A stretch of 64,000 bases of DNA, from positions 93,993,233 through 94,057,232 of the forward strand of contig CM035407.1 in assembly GCA_020310875.1 (NCBI GenBank). The letters are read 5' to 3'. Each line of letters starts with the position of its first letter. Position 1 is the first letter of the stretch. Shown one piece after another: positions 10,301 through 17,275 of this stretch. Below the pieces are notes generated by a model, which was given only the letters and a program-made list of their open reading frames with translations, was not told where the DNA came from and did no database searches. Made by a program: the position numbers and the translations under genes. The stretch comes from Ceratopteris richardii (lineage: Eukaryota; Streptophyta; Polypodiopsida; Polypodiales; Pteridaceae).

Positions 10301-13300
10301 ATCCTATCTGAGAGGGTGTGGTAGCTAGCTCAGGGAATTGATTTGCTACATGCTTCCACAATTCTGGTTTTACCTTTAACAATTCCTCCAAAGTGAGATT
10401 ACATTGTACTTTCGTGTTCTTGATCACTTCCGTGTTCCTAGGGATCACTGATTCTTCATTCCTCACTATTATCGTGGGTGCTCTCATACTTATAGACTTT
10501 GCTTCCCAAGGTCCTGTGAACTGAGGTAATTCTTGTAAAGAATTAGATTCAAATCCTGTGGGTTCACTCAGTTGTTCCACCTCTACCTCATCATATATAG
10601 AGGGGATGTCTTGGGGAAATTGTTCCTGCAAGTCGTTTATTTCCTGAATAGGAGGATGAGTTCCTTGTTCTTTTCTCCATTTCTCTTCTTGTATTTCTCT
10701 CAAAAATTCATGTGAGTACCTCTGTATGGAAGATAGGTTATCTTGACTTTCTGTATTAGGTACTTGAGACAGGGATGGTGCATTCCTTTCCTGTGTCTCT
10801 GGGACAGTAGGGTTCCTAGACTGATCCTTTTTCTCTTTGCTTTCTATCAAGTGTTCTAGCCTCTCCATTAGTCCTTGAAAGTGTAGTTCCGGTTTTGCCA
10901 TGTTATTCCAATTAAGATATCTGGAGGCTTCGAACAAGGCTTGTGCTAACTCTACCATCTTCATGCAAAGTTTAGTTCTCTCAATTTCTAGATCAGCTCG
11001 AGGGTAGTTTTTACTCATTTCCGTGACTTGAGGTCCCTCTTTTATTCTAGCCTGATATGCACGAAACATCATGTCTAGATCTTCTGGTATGGGTTCCGCT
11101 AAAACTGATCCTGATTTCTGAGCTGGATTTTCTTGATTTAATTCCTGTGAGGCCAATTCTTGTATTTTGGCTCTAGATTCTCTTAGACTTCCTTCCAACT
11201 CACTTATCTTTTTACTCCATTTTCTCTTTATCCTTTCTCTAGAATCTTTCCAAGATTTTGTCTTTTTACTGCTAGATTCTGCAACTTCACTAGTTCCGGC
11301 TACTTTCTCTTGATTAAGTTGTTGGTTTTGTAAGAGCGCCTGAGCTCTGGTTATAGCTTGGATAGGCACGTATGTAGGGTTGGATCCATCTGCATTATTT
11401 ACAATACCTATCACGTTGATCGTTGTCACATTTGTAGTGTTAACTGGGTTCTTAGGACAATCTTTGATTATGTGCTCTTTGCCACAATCGGCACAAAAGC
11501 CTTGTATGTTATAGTACTGTGATTGCCTTGCTATTGGGGGATGTGGACAATCCTTTATGAAATGATCTCCTTGGCACCTAAAGCATGGTCCTCTAGGGCC
11601 CTGTGGTCTCTGTTGTCTCAATTGGGGCCGTGGGTTTGGGTTTGTGTACATCACATTAGTATAGTCTGGCTCCCAACTAGGTTCCATTGGTGGACTATCA
11701 TAAGGATATGTCTCCACATGTTCTGGTGACTCCGTGTAATAAGCGGGTGGACTAGTTACATGAGTAGAGTCAAAACTGTTTGAGTTCGGGTCACTTTCTG
11801 TGATCAAGGGTGAAGAAGGCACTAAGGCCCTACTTAGGTTCTCTTCTGTAGCAGCGTATTTGACTGAGATGACATTCGCTGGTGGGGGTGGCTGCTGAGC
11901 TAAGACGGGTTGAGGTCTCTGTTGAGCCTGGTATGGGTAGTTCTGAGGAGGCCTATAGTAATAAGGCTGAGCATTGTATTGGCCTTGATACCTACCTGGC
12001 TGCTGGTATGTTTGCGGGTAGTTCTGTCTCACGGTTTGTTTGTTGTATGGGCAGTCCTGAGCCGTATGATTCGTGTATCTTCTCTCAATTGTGCAATATT
12101 GGCCACTAGGGTTGGCTTGAGGTTGAGGTGCATTGGGGCACACATTTGCCAAATGATTTCCACCACAAGCGTAACAACGTACATTAGTTGGTAGCTTGGG
12201 CACCTGCTTACTAGAAACTCCTAGTTTTTGGGCCACTTTTTCCGCTAGGTCCTCTATCGAATTAGACAATTTTGTGGATGCTAAAGAAGAACGATCTGAG
12301 TCCTTATAGACCTTTGAGAGCTCTAATTCCTCTCCTAGGTTATCCTCAATGTCTATACATATTCTTACACACTCCTCTAGCGTTCTGGGTTCCTTTAGGT
12401 ACACATAGGAACGTAGTTTAGCGCTCAACAAGCCATCTAGAAACAGTGATACTTGTTTGGCTTGTGAGGGTAGCTCTTGCATTGGACATCGTTCAACATA
12501 TTGTCTAAACCTACGTCCTGCCAGTCTCACTGTTTCCTGAGGGGTCTGTTTAAAGCTATGAATCAACGAAGACGTGTCATGTCTAATCCCACTTTTAGAG
12601 AATTCAGTGATGAATGACTCTAAAAAGTGATGGATGTCTCTAAATTGCCTTTGTTGCAGTGGTTGGAACCAAGTTAAAGCGGTATTCTTTAACGTTAGTC
12701 CAAATGCATTGTACTGCGTGAACATGTCCTCGACTTGTTCTGCCCTCAGTACTTGCTTGAATTCTGCGACGTGGTCATAGGGATCTCCTGTTCCATCAAA
12801 GTAATTTTTCATGGATTTCACTAATTGAGTGGGTCTCAATACTCTTGCGTGTTCGCGTGGTCTGGGTAGAGGAAAATCATCTCTACCACCTAGTATTCCA
12901 TGATCTCTTTGTCTATCCGCGCTATTGATGTTCGTGGTTGTTCTATCTCTCCCTATGGGGTGATTGAAGCTTACTTCCGGTCTCTCTTTATTTCCTTCTC
13001 TTTGATTTCCATGGGCTGAGGAGGTTCCTCCCCCTTGTTGACTTGTATTTATGTTCGTTCTAGATGGAGGGAATATCAATTCACCTCTCCAAGTGTATGT
13101 GTTTCTAGCGCGCTCAGGCACCACAAAGACTCTTTCTGAAGTTTCATCCAGGTATACAACCTTTCCAGGTGTATCCGGATCCTTGAATTCATAGATTGTA
13201 CTGATGCCTACCTCACTGGGGTTTTCCTTTCTGTACCTCCAAAAGGCTTCATCTGTCTCTTTATTTACGAACAACTCGGTGCTCCTGTTGTCTTGAGGGA

Positions 13301-13844
13301 TCCACTCTGGGATGAGTACTCTCGTTAATACGGATTTCCCTCTCGGTGTTCTAGGTTCTTCTAACGGTTCTTTTCCTTGCAATTTCACTTCCGTCTCTAA
13401 TTGAATTGTGCCAAACTCATTAGTATCGTTTGGCTGCGTACTGAGAATGTACATGGTTCCTTCTTTGTCTATGTAAGCGTCTCTCTCAAACTTCACCACT
13501 GGTCTTTTCAATCCAATGGGTTGATCAGGGTTGTGCAGTTGCACCACTTGCCTCTGCAAACCATCCTCATAGATGCGAGCACCTAATCGGTTGGTTCGGA
13601 GAAACTCTAGTTGCGTTCTATAGGGTCCTTCTGGTTTTTCTAGGTATGCTACATGGGACCCTCCTTCTGGTCTGTCTGTGCTAAATGCCATTTCTGATTC
13701 ACTTGATTCTGAGCTCAACTCGTAGGGATAACTACTATTCAATTGCTGAGCCCAAGATCGAGCTGTGGTTCTTACACTAGCCTCTGATGATCTAAGGCTT
13801 CTTCTGTCCGACTTACCTATATGTTTGCCCGATCTAAGGTTCAT
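4386..13844 (-). CDS. Gag-pol polyprotein of element A with two retropepsin-like domains and two H2C2 modules
   Basis: This is one unbroken frame of about 3,152 codons from the ATG at 13844; the frame is open eight codons further upstream without an ATG. Approximate domains: gag capsid 340-455; zinc knuckles CX2CX3HX4C near 556, 753 and 783; a helical charged linker; retropepsin 1 near 1220-1296 (LDSGAG, then LGRPFM); RT 1660-1830 with YVDDL near 1790; RNase H 1935-2052; H2C2 module 1 near 2138-2178; H2C2 module 2 near 2265-2308; integrase core with IDFVGP, SDRGTHF and GQAES near 2338, 2400 and 2437; retropepsin-like domain 2 near 2715-2787 (LIDSGAAT, then LGQDWL); a basic Pro/Gln tail with repeated WVPK-like motifs. 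All expected catalytic residues are present. The duplicated protease and zinc modules are unusual. Confidence 0.92.
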   Translation of the reverse strand: MNLRSGKHIGKSDRRSLRSSEASVRTTARSWAQQLNSSYPYELSSESSESEMAFSTDRPEGGSHVAYLEKPEGPYRTQLEFLRTNRLGARIYEDGLQRQVVQLHNPDQPIGLKRPVVKFERDAYIDKEGTMYILSTQPNDTNEFGTIQLETEVKLQGKEPLEEPRTPRGKSVLTRVLIPEWIPQDNRSTELFVNKETDEAFWRYRKENPSEVGISTIYEFKDPDTPGKVVYLDETSERVFVVPERARNTYTWRGELIFPPSRTNINTSQQGGGTSSAHGNQREGNKERPEVSFNHPIGRDRTTTNINSADRQRDHGILGGRDDFPLPRPREHARVLRPTQLVKSMKNYFDGTGDPYDHVAEFKQVLRAEQVEDMFTQYNAFGLTLKNTALTWFQPLQQRQFRDIHHFLESFITEFSKSGIRHDTSSLIHSFKQTPQETVRLAGRRFRQYVERCPMQELPSQAKQVSLFLDGLLSAKLRSYVYLKEPRTLEECVRICIDIEDNLGEELELSKVYKDSDRSSLASTKLSNSIEDLAEKVAQKLGVSSKQVPKLPTNVRCYACGGNHLANVCPNAPQPQANPSGQYCTIERRYTNHTAQDCPYNKQTVRQNYPQTYQQPGRYQGQYNAQPYYYRPPQNYPYQAQQRPQPVLAQQPPPPANVISVKYAATEENLSRALVPSSPLITESDPNSNSFDSTHVTSPPAYYTESPEHVETYPYDSPPMEPSWEPDYTNVMYTNPNPRPQLRQQRPQGPRGPCFRCQGDHFIKDCPHPPIARQSQYYNIQGFCADCGKEHIIKDCPKNPVNTTNVTTINVIGIVNNADGSNPTYVPIQAITRAQALLQNQQLNQEKVAGTSEVAESSSKKTKSWKDSRERIKRKWSKKISELEGSLRESRAKIQELASQELNQENPAQKSGSVLAEPIPEDLDMMFRAYQARIKEGPQVTEMSKNYPRADLEIERTKLCMKMVELAQALFEASRYLNWNNMAKPELHFQGLMERLEHLIESKEKKDQSRNPTVPETQERNAPSLSQVPNTESQDNLSSIQRYSHEFLREIQEEKWRKEQGTHPPIQEINDLQEQFPQDIPSIYDEVEVEQLSEPTGFESNSLQELPQFTGPWEAKSISMRAPTIIVRNEESVIPRNTEVIKNTKVQCNLTLEELLKVKPELWKHVANQFPELATTPSQIGSHKKVPEIPVEKIGDVSKGEEGNTYLPITHQGYTTKAILDSGAGVAIATTALWKRWGKPALRPTRMKLQMADGHIEKPLGLLEGISLTTCVEFEHTFAICDFAKNHAYEMILGRPFMRQLQIVQDWGTNSLYLQHLGVTTKVNLKDYSHRDVPPIQWNTIHKTPVETESVHSLESDPSWLHEDTHLWMCKVAKQEEERLKARTLGAEQHPRTLQDPAYAPVVFPDEEFEPHGWAEILATMDVAINEEQWTPHCDEDGYDISVFTIEPIMCDAVLEECEPDTDAFEDASDFELESIIMDPPFASEEEYFYEVETHTQRHEEITNEVRLATEVTTKSEGKKRKKKETMSEKEEPLFEVPENFKKYEIEDRRIMVRMPNRKANDGQVYDNREKTKKIIVAIEGEEEKCTYIGHDLTTEEEEELVALLREYRDVFAWSYKDLKGVDPDICSHRIPMTPDAKPTKQKPYTYNDNYAAKIKEEIDRLIEAGFIYEIEHTEWVSPIVVVPKKNGKLRVCINLKKVNAATIRDSYPLPITEHLLERVAGKEVYSFLDGFSGYNQVAIAPEDKHKTAFATEWGIFAFRVMPFGLTNAPATFQRLMCHVFKEFLRKSLEVYVDDLCAHSNVRQIHIPELRQIFDKCREYQVCLNPEKCVFMVRQGKILGHIVSKNGISTDEEKVKVIAELPRPTNVKEVQAFMGRCGYYRRFIHMYAIIAKPLYSLLTNFEWTDECEKSFNELKRRLCSAPILTTPDWSKPFHVHVDASNYAIGCVLAQPTNEGNIDLPIAYASRQLNAAERNYTTTEREGLGMIYAVKKFRHYLLANKFKFFIDHQALLYLVNKPCNTGRLIRWFLLLMEYDFEVVVRKGKTHLRADHLSRLTSGEAPQGIADELPDAYMFNLEIAPEWAKPILPILTYGPKNPKLKIKEGEITKSQRYQIMAGSIYKQDNQKILACCVDDSEHANWLQLAHVGALKQHHSKHRTLQTLHRLGVYWPTMEADVYKLCKECHVCCERPPVEHATLYHVSLTPDWSEPLVTYLRTNTFPQGMTLARQRSLEQEAQDYSLIGDNLYKRGRDGYLRQCLHESDYLSILETAHQGVAGGHFGPDRIIKAILFAGLWWPTLHMDAHTYVKRCDVCQRTQFPTRRDEMPLKPMLGGRAFSKWGIDFVGPINPPAKGTHAEYIIVATDYLTKWVEAKATKKNDAHTTAKFLFENVFTRYGLPIELVSDRGTHFLNQVIEYLLQDFMVIHKKSAPYHPQANGQAESTNKILCTVLTKLVNNKRSDWDKQLHHAVWAYRVAYKTVLNATPFQMVFGQNAVLPLDFLILTLKVAQEHQWTDHELSARIMDLEPLGETRLKAAAGIYAAKKRQKAYFDAHMKDKGLKEGDLVLVYTLKQHARKLEKRGCGPMIINRLSTSGAVQLATLEGDIMPNYISGCRVRLYQEPLTEDMLRRLTLAKKRKEEENRIRAEAQAEAIERIKRMKLRRQGLGKEHYNHLETSPRYPMDMCQVKSTTHPSIVDRRPFITVRLEHGNPCQELRALIDSGAATSAIRWSHYKDSGIEMRPIEAYLIGLGGMETPCMGEVDLPILIKDLTMTAKLLVCHDDDLIEPLILGQDWLYDHSVDLNLRQGSLQIGTLEQKRVIPLDFPNGIPLDDCDPRPYEIHATEDRKIFNQTSHVTSTPTHSGLAMDTCQSEGRQEIFPGTSCKLEETDTQLQGQMDTISGQVGCISGQMSTTPCGAHPSKLVADWPRLNLKNASLPNGQVTQVLDLLSFPKQSVHPTSQPQQQQSQPRRTNPDRRQYQKTQQGRQFRPPKGSGTRQIWVPKGQKALKNSNQAETNKQKAVQKQNQYSPSPRPSSTGPSIRKMWIAKKYLTHRPTPTQIWVPKPCIIAQPISHVIYNPHNSFHPLIPPHPTPPFAPPQKPTTHSKIRRKWIPKRVQPSPPNPMSDKTTPPTNIQPCTKSLTFKPCINSPTIITHHS
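13811..13820 (-). promoter_or_regulatory. Candidate 5' splice site inside the start of gag (element A)
   Basis: The minus strand reads ATAG|GTAAGT 28 nt after the gag ATG, a consensus plant donor. Element B keeps it at 19258-19267. Joined to the acceptor at 4186 it would remove gag-pol and bring the cap close to the ATG of the second frame. It may also simply encode the gag residues it lies in; only the sequence match is observed. Confidence 0.35.
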
Positions 13845-15621
13845 TAATTTTCTTCCTTGCTCACTCAATTACACACTTAGATCGTCAATGGTCCTTTGGG
13901 GATTACTTTCTTGATTCTTTTTAATTTTCTCTGGATTCTTGTTTTAATATATGCGTCAGGAATTCGACTTTCGTGATGATTTTAAGTTTTCGTTCCGTCA
14001 GACTTATATTCTTTTCTTTAGGTTTTCGTCACACACACCTTTACTTTAAGTCTTAAACTTGAAAGAATTAGGTATCTTGAACTTGAGGCGTTCCTATCGT
14101 CTTAAATCCACAATGCTACCATTTATCCTAAGCTAAGAATTGACTGAGGGGGTTGAGTAATCTTCCAACCTTGAGTCGGCTTTTCTGGTTGCTCTGATGC
14201 CCTGTTGCCCAAGAAGCCGTGCTTCCCAAGCTCTGCTGTCTTCACTGCCTTGCTTGCTTGCCCTTGATTGCCTTTGCTAGACCTGGAAAATTCCAATATT
14301 AGACCAATTCACAAGATGATCAAACACTTGAGCATATACACCTTTTAATCCCTTCCCTTTTTGCCCAAAATTTTCAATGTGTGCCCCCTGGCTTCCTAGT
14401 CCCAAACTAGGTGAACCTCAAAATAGCTTATCCAAAAATAGACGTATCCTATTAAGCTCAAAAAAACGGACTTCGGATGAAAAAGTTATACGCGTTCAGG
14501 CCCTGGGGGGTAAAAACTGACAATCAAATTTTCCTTCAAATATGAGCTAAGGGGTCTCCTATGAGTCTAATGGTCCAAAAATTTTTCAAAAATACCCTCA
14601 AATTTGGTCAAAAATTGGAGTCCAAAATTTGCGATGGGGGTGGGCAATCGCGATGGTCTGGGACCGTCGCGATGGTCCGAGTGAACCGTCGCGATGGCCC
14701 GAAATGGCGAACCGTCGCGATGGCTCAAAATGAATGATCGCGATGGCGCGGTCAACGGTCAAAGGTCGAACCGTCGCGATGGTCCGAGTGAACCGTCGCG
14801 ATGGCGTGATTGGGTGGACAATCGCGATGGCGCAGGTCAACGGTCAACGGGGAACAATCGCGATGGTCCAATTTTGGGCTGTCGCGATGGTCCGAAAAAC
14901 GAACCGTCGCGATGGTCTATAGGGACACGTGGCACTGTCGTGGCGATGGCCTGAGCCAATCGCGATGGTGCGGGGTCCACTGGACAGTCGCGATGGTCCA
15001 AGTGGACCGTCGCGATGGCTCAAGTGAACCGTCGCGATGGTCCGAAAAAGCGAACCGTCGCGATGGTCCGGCCGAGCCGTCGCGATGGTGTGAGCCTGTC
15101 GCGATGGTGCGACACAATCGCGATGGTCCGAGCCAATCGCGATGGTCCACCAAACAACGAATTTTTGAAATGCAAAAATGGTTCCGTGTATGCGCAGGGA
15201 TCGCCTACCTCGTGGTGTGGTCGCCTACGTCAAAATCCGAAAGTTGCAGACCATCGCGATGGTCCGCCCTACTCGGAAATTTCTGACAGAAAGTACATGT
15301 TTTACCTTTTGGAAGCTCTCCTGATGCTCTGAAGCTCTGTACCTGCAAGAAAACTCAAGAAAATGCAAGCACATGCAAACGCAAAAACTCTCTCTCGCTC
15401 TCTCGCATGCACAAATGAGGGGAAATGAGGTGAATGGGGGGATATGGTGAATTTTCTGATTTTTTTGGAGATGGAGATGATGATGCGATGATGAAGATGG
15501 AGTATGGGGGAGGTGAAAAACACTAAAAACTAAGTAAAAACAACAACAAAAACTGAAATTTTTACCTTCCAACGCCTCTTCTTGCTATACTCTTACCATC
15601 ACACATTCGTCCTAGACTCGA
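13845..15621 (-). other. Untranslated leader of element A
   Basis: About 1.8 kb lies between the primer site and gag. It contains the palindromic minisatellite (14646-15152) and stretches that align with the leader of element B. A donor-like AAAAG|GTAAAA (GT at 15305-15304) and an acceptor-like TTTTCCAG|GT (AG at 14284-14283) are both conserved in B and flank the minisatellite, so it may be intronic. Short frames in this interval are repeats read in phase and are not conserved as proteins. Confidence 0.6.
14646..15152. repeat. Palindrome-based minisatellite in the leader of element A
   Basis: About 21 irregular units of roughly 19-36 bp each carry TCGCGATGG or a close variant; the core TCGCGA is self-complementary, and an isolated unit at 15250-15265 keeps the full 14-bp palindrome ACCATCGCGATGGT. 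Unit length and the bases between cores vary, so this is a decayed array and not a clean satellite. It is far richer in CpG than the surrounding element. Element B has a homologous array at 17751-18402. Confidence 0.9.
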
Positions 15622-15639
15622 TCCCCGGCAACGGCGCCA
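15622..15639 (-). other. Primer binding site of element A (tRNA-Asp)
   Basis: The minus strand reads TGGCGCCGTTGCCGGGGA, the perfect complement of the 3' end of plant tRNA-Asp(GTC), seven bases inside the LTR. This primer is the one known from Athila elements. Confidence 0.93.
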
Positions 15640-15646
15640 AATTTGG

Positions 15647-16294
15647 TGTTGCTCTAGCACAATGGTGAGAACCACGTTAAGAAGCTTCACCTCCTTAATG
15701 TCAATCCGTGGGAGAGGTAGGAGTGATATGAAGATCGTGAACGTGAGATGATGTGAGAGTGAAGGTGAGAAGCACAAAGATGCACACACACATACACACA
15801 CAAAGAAGAGACAAGCAAGACACAATGGAAGGTGGGAAAATTAGTTCTATTACTCAAGAATGCTCTTACAAGCTCAAACTAGCTCTATGCTCACACTAAC
15901 CAAAATGAACCAACCTCAAAAATGAGCTCTCTAGCTCTTTTTATAGTTTCTAGACTAGTTTTGACCGGTTTCACATCTAGTGACCGGCCTAGTTAAAAAA
16001 TAGGTCCTAGAGGCTATTTGGCAGGGTAAACGATGTCTAAAAATAACGAAATTTGGTACGAGCATTCTACCTAAGCTCCTCAAGCTCGAGGACTCCTCGG
16101 CTTGCACAAAATGGAGCTATGGATTACAAAATGGGGTTTTCTATGATACATATGTTACAATTAGTGATAACAATCACTGTTGAATGTTTGGAGAATTAAT
16201 AAGAAATATATTTGTTTGAAAAATTGATCCGCTTGGCTCCCTGCTCTATCTTTACATGCTTCCGTGGCGTCTGTGCCTCTGGCTGCTTCCAACA
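15647..16294 (-). repeat. 5' LTR of element A
   Basis: This 648-bp LTR begins TGTTG and ends CAACA on the minus strand, and is followed by the tRNA-Asp primer site. It aligns with the LTR of element B (16610-17250) along its length, but with many substitutions and small indels, especially in the first 130 bp, so the two elements are not a recent duplicate pair. It contains a TATA-like TATAAAAAGAG. The partner 3' LTR lies outside the window, so the insertion cannot be dated here. Confidence 0.92.
15935..15945 (-). promoter_or_regulatory. TATA box of the element A LTR
   Basis: TATAAAAAGAG on the minus strand lies about 300 bp before the LTR end and is embedded in one of the best conserved parts shared with the LTR of element B. 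Transcription would start about 30 bp downstream and run toward base 1. Confidence 0.6.
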
Positions 16295-16609
16295 CCTTCC
16301 CAGAATATGTTACCATAGCTAAGGCATTAATGGCCAAACTATGAGACCCTCCCCATGATTTTTTTATCAAGAAGTGGTTGGCTAAACCACTTCCCATATC
16401 AACACAATGTAGAAAAAGGAGTTAGTTTTATCGACAACAACAATAGAAGAATTTATCAATACAGCTACAAGATTGGAACAAATTAGACAGCAATATGGGG
16501 CAAGCTCTTTCAATTTATCATATCCTATAGAACCTGAAGACCTAGTAATTCAGCTAAGGAAAAAGCTTGAGATCTTAAAAAGGAATAAGACTCACAAGAG
16601 GAGAGTGCT
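16295..16609 (+). pseudogene. Gag fragment of element C1, between the two Athila-like elements
   Basis: These 315 bp align with 36752-37067 in the gag of C2: they share the segment encoding ALMAKLPDP, the lysine/leucine-rich stretch and the run into the basic region. The frame has lost its phase through small indels. This is host DNA for both A (minus, left) and B (plus, right): the 5' LTRs begin directly at its two ends. It shows that A and B inserted into one older gypsy element. Confidence 0.88.
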
Positions 16610-17250
16610 TGTTGGAAGCAGCCAGAGGCATAGAAGACGCGGAAGCATGTAACGACAGAGTAGGGAGCCAGTCAAATCTTTTTTCAAAGAATCATGTTTT
16701 AGAAATACTTTTCAAAAAACCTCCAACAGTGATTTTTATCACTAATGTAACATATGTAACATAGAAAAACCCTTTTCTTAATTTCTAGCTCCATTTTGTG
16801 CAAGCCTAGGAGTCCTCGAGCTTGGGGAGCTTAGGTAGAATGCGCGTATCAATTTTCGTTATTTTTAGACACCGTTTACCCTTCCAAATAACATCTAGGA
16901 CCTAATTTTTAACTATGCCGGTCACTAGATGTGAAACCGGTCAAAACTAGTCTAGAAACTATAAAAAGAGCTAGAGAGCTCATTTTTGAGGTTAGCTTGT
17001 TTGAGGCTAGAGTTCTTTTGAGCTTGTAATAGTGTTCTTGAGTAATAGAGTTAATTTCTCACCTTCCATTGCGCCTTGCTTGTCTCTTCGTTGTGTGTGT
17101 GTATGTGTGTGTGCATCTCTATGCTTCTCACCTTCACTCTCACTTCATCTCACATTCACGATCTTCATATCACTCCTATCTCTTCCGCGGATTGACAATT
17201 AAGGAGGTGAAGCTTCTTAACGTGGTTCTCACCATTGTGCTAGAGCAACA
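16610..17250 (+). repeat. 5' LTR of element B
   Basis: This 641-bp LTR runs from TGTTG to CAACA, seven bases before the tRNA-Asp primer site. It aligns with the 15647-16294 LTR in inverse orientation. The CT- and TG-rich end and the block around the TATA box are well conserved, while positions 16650-16720 are highly diverged from A. Confidence 0.92.
16970..16979 (+). promoter_or_regulatory. TATA box of the element B LTR
   Basis: TATAAAAAGA lies about 280 bp before the LTR end, in a block conserved with the LTR of A. The two LTR promoters point away from each other across the 315-bp C1 fragment. Confidence 0.6.
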
Positions 17251-17257
17251 CCAAATT

Positions 17258-17275
17258 TGGCGCCGTTGCCGGGGA
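17258..17275 (+). other. Primer binding site of element B (tRNA-Asp)
   Basis: TGGCGCCGTTGCCGGGGA is identical to the primer site in element A and complementary to the 3' end of plant tRNA-Asp. Confidence 0.93.

Larger units (their letters stand above)
1..16294 (-). mobile_element. Element A: giant Athila-like Ty3/gypsy LTR retrotransposon, 3' end outside window
   Basis: Read on the minus strand the order is 5' LTR (16294-15647), tRNA-Asp primer site, leader with minisatellite, gag-pol (13844-4386), a 230-bp spacer, and a second long frame that runs off the window at base 1. The domain order gag, protease, RT, RNase H, integrase is that of Ty3/gypsy. The tRNA-Asp primer site and the CX2CX3HX4C zinc knuckles fit the Athila lineage as known from angiosperms, so I place it in or near Athila; the sub-lineage is an inference. 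More than 16.2 kb is visible without a 3' LTR, which is large for Athila and in the size range of Ogre. The gag-pol frame is unbroken, so this copy is young or recently active compared with its neighbours. It sits in the gag of an older element (C1). Confidence 0.93.

Noticed and set aside
14567..15153. Several overlapping frames with repeated HRDG or RDGP words
   Set aside because: These are translations of the minisatellite in different phases; no single phase is preserved in both elements.
15562..15825. Protein frames that overlap the LTR/primer junction (also 17069-17335)
   Set aside because: They translate the LTR end, primer site and start of the leader; similarity between the two is due to the shared non-coding sequence.
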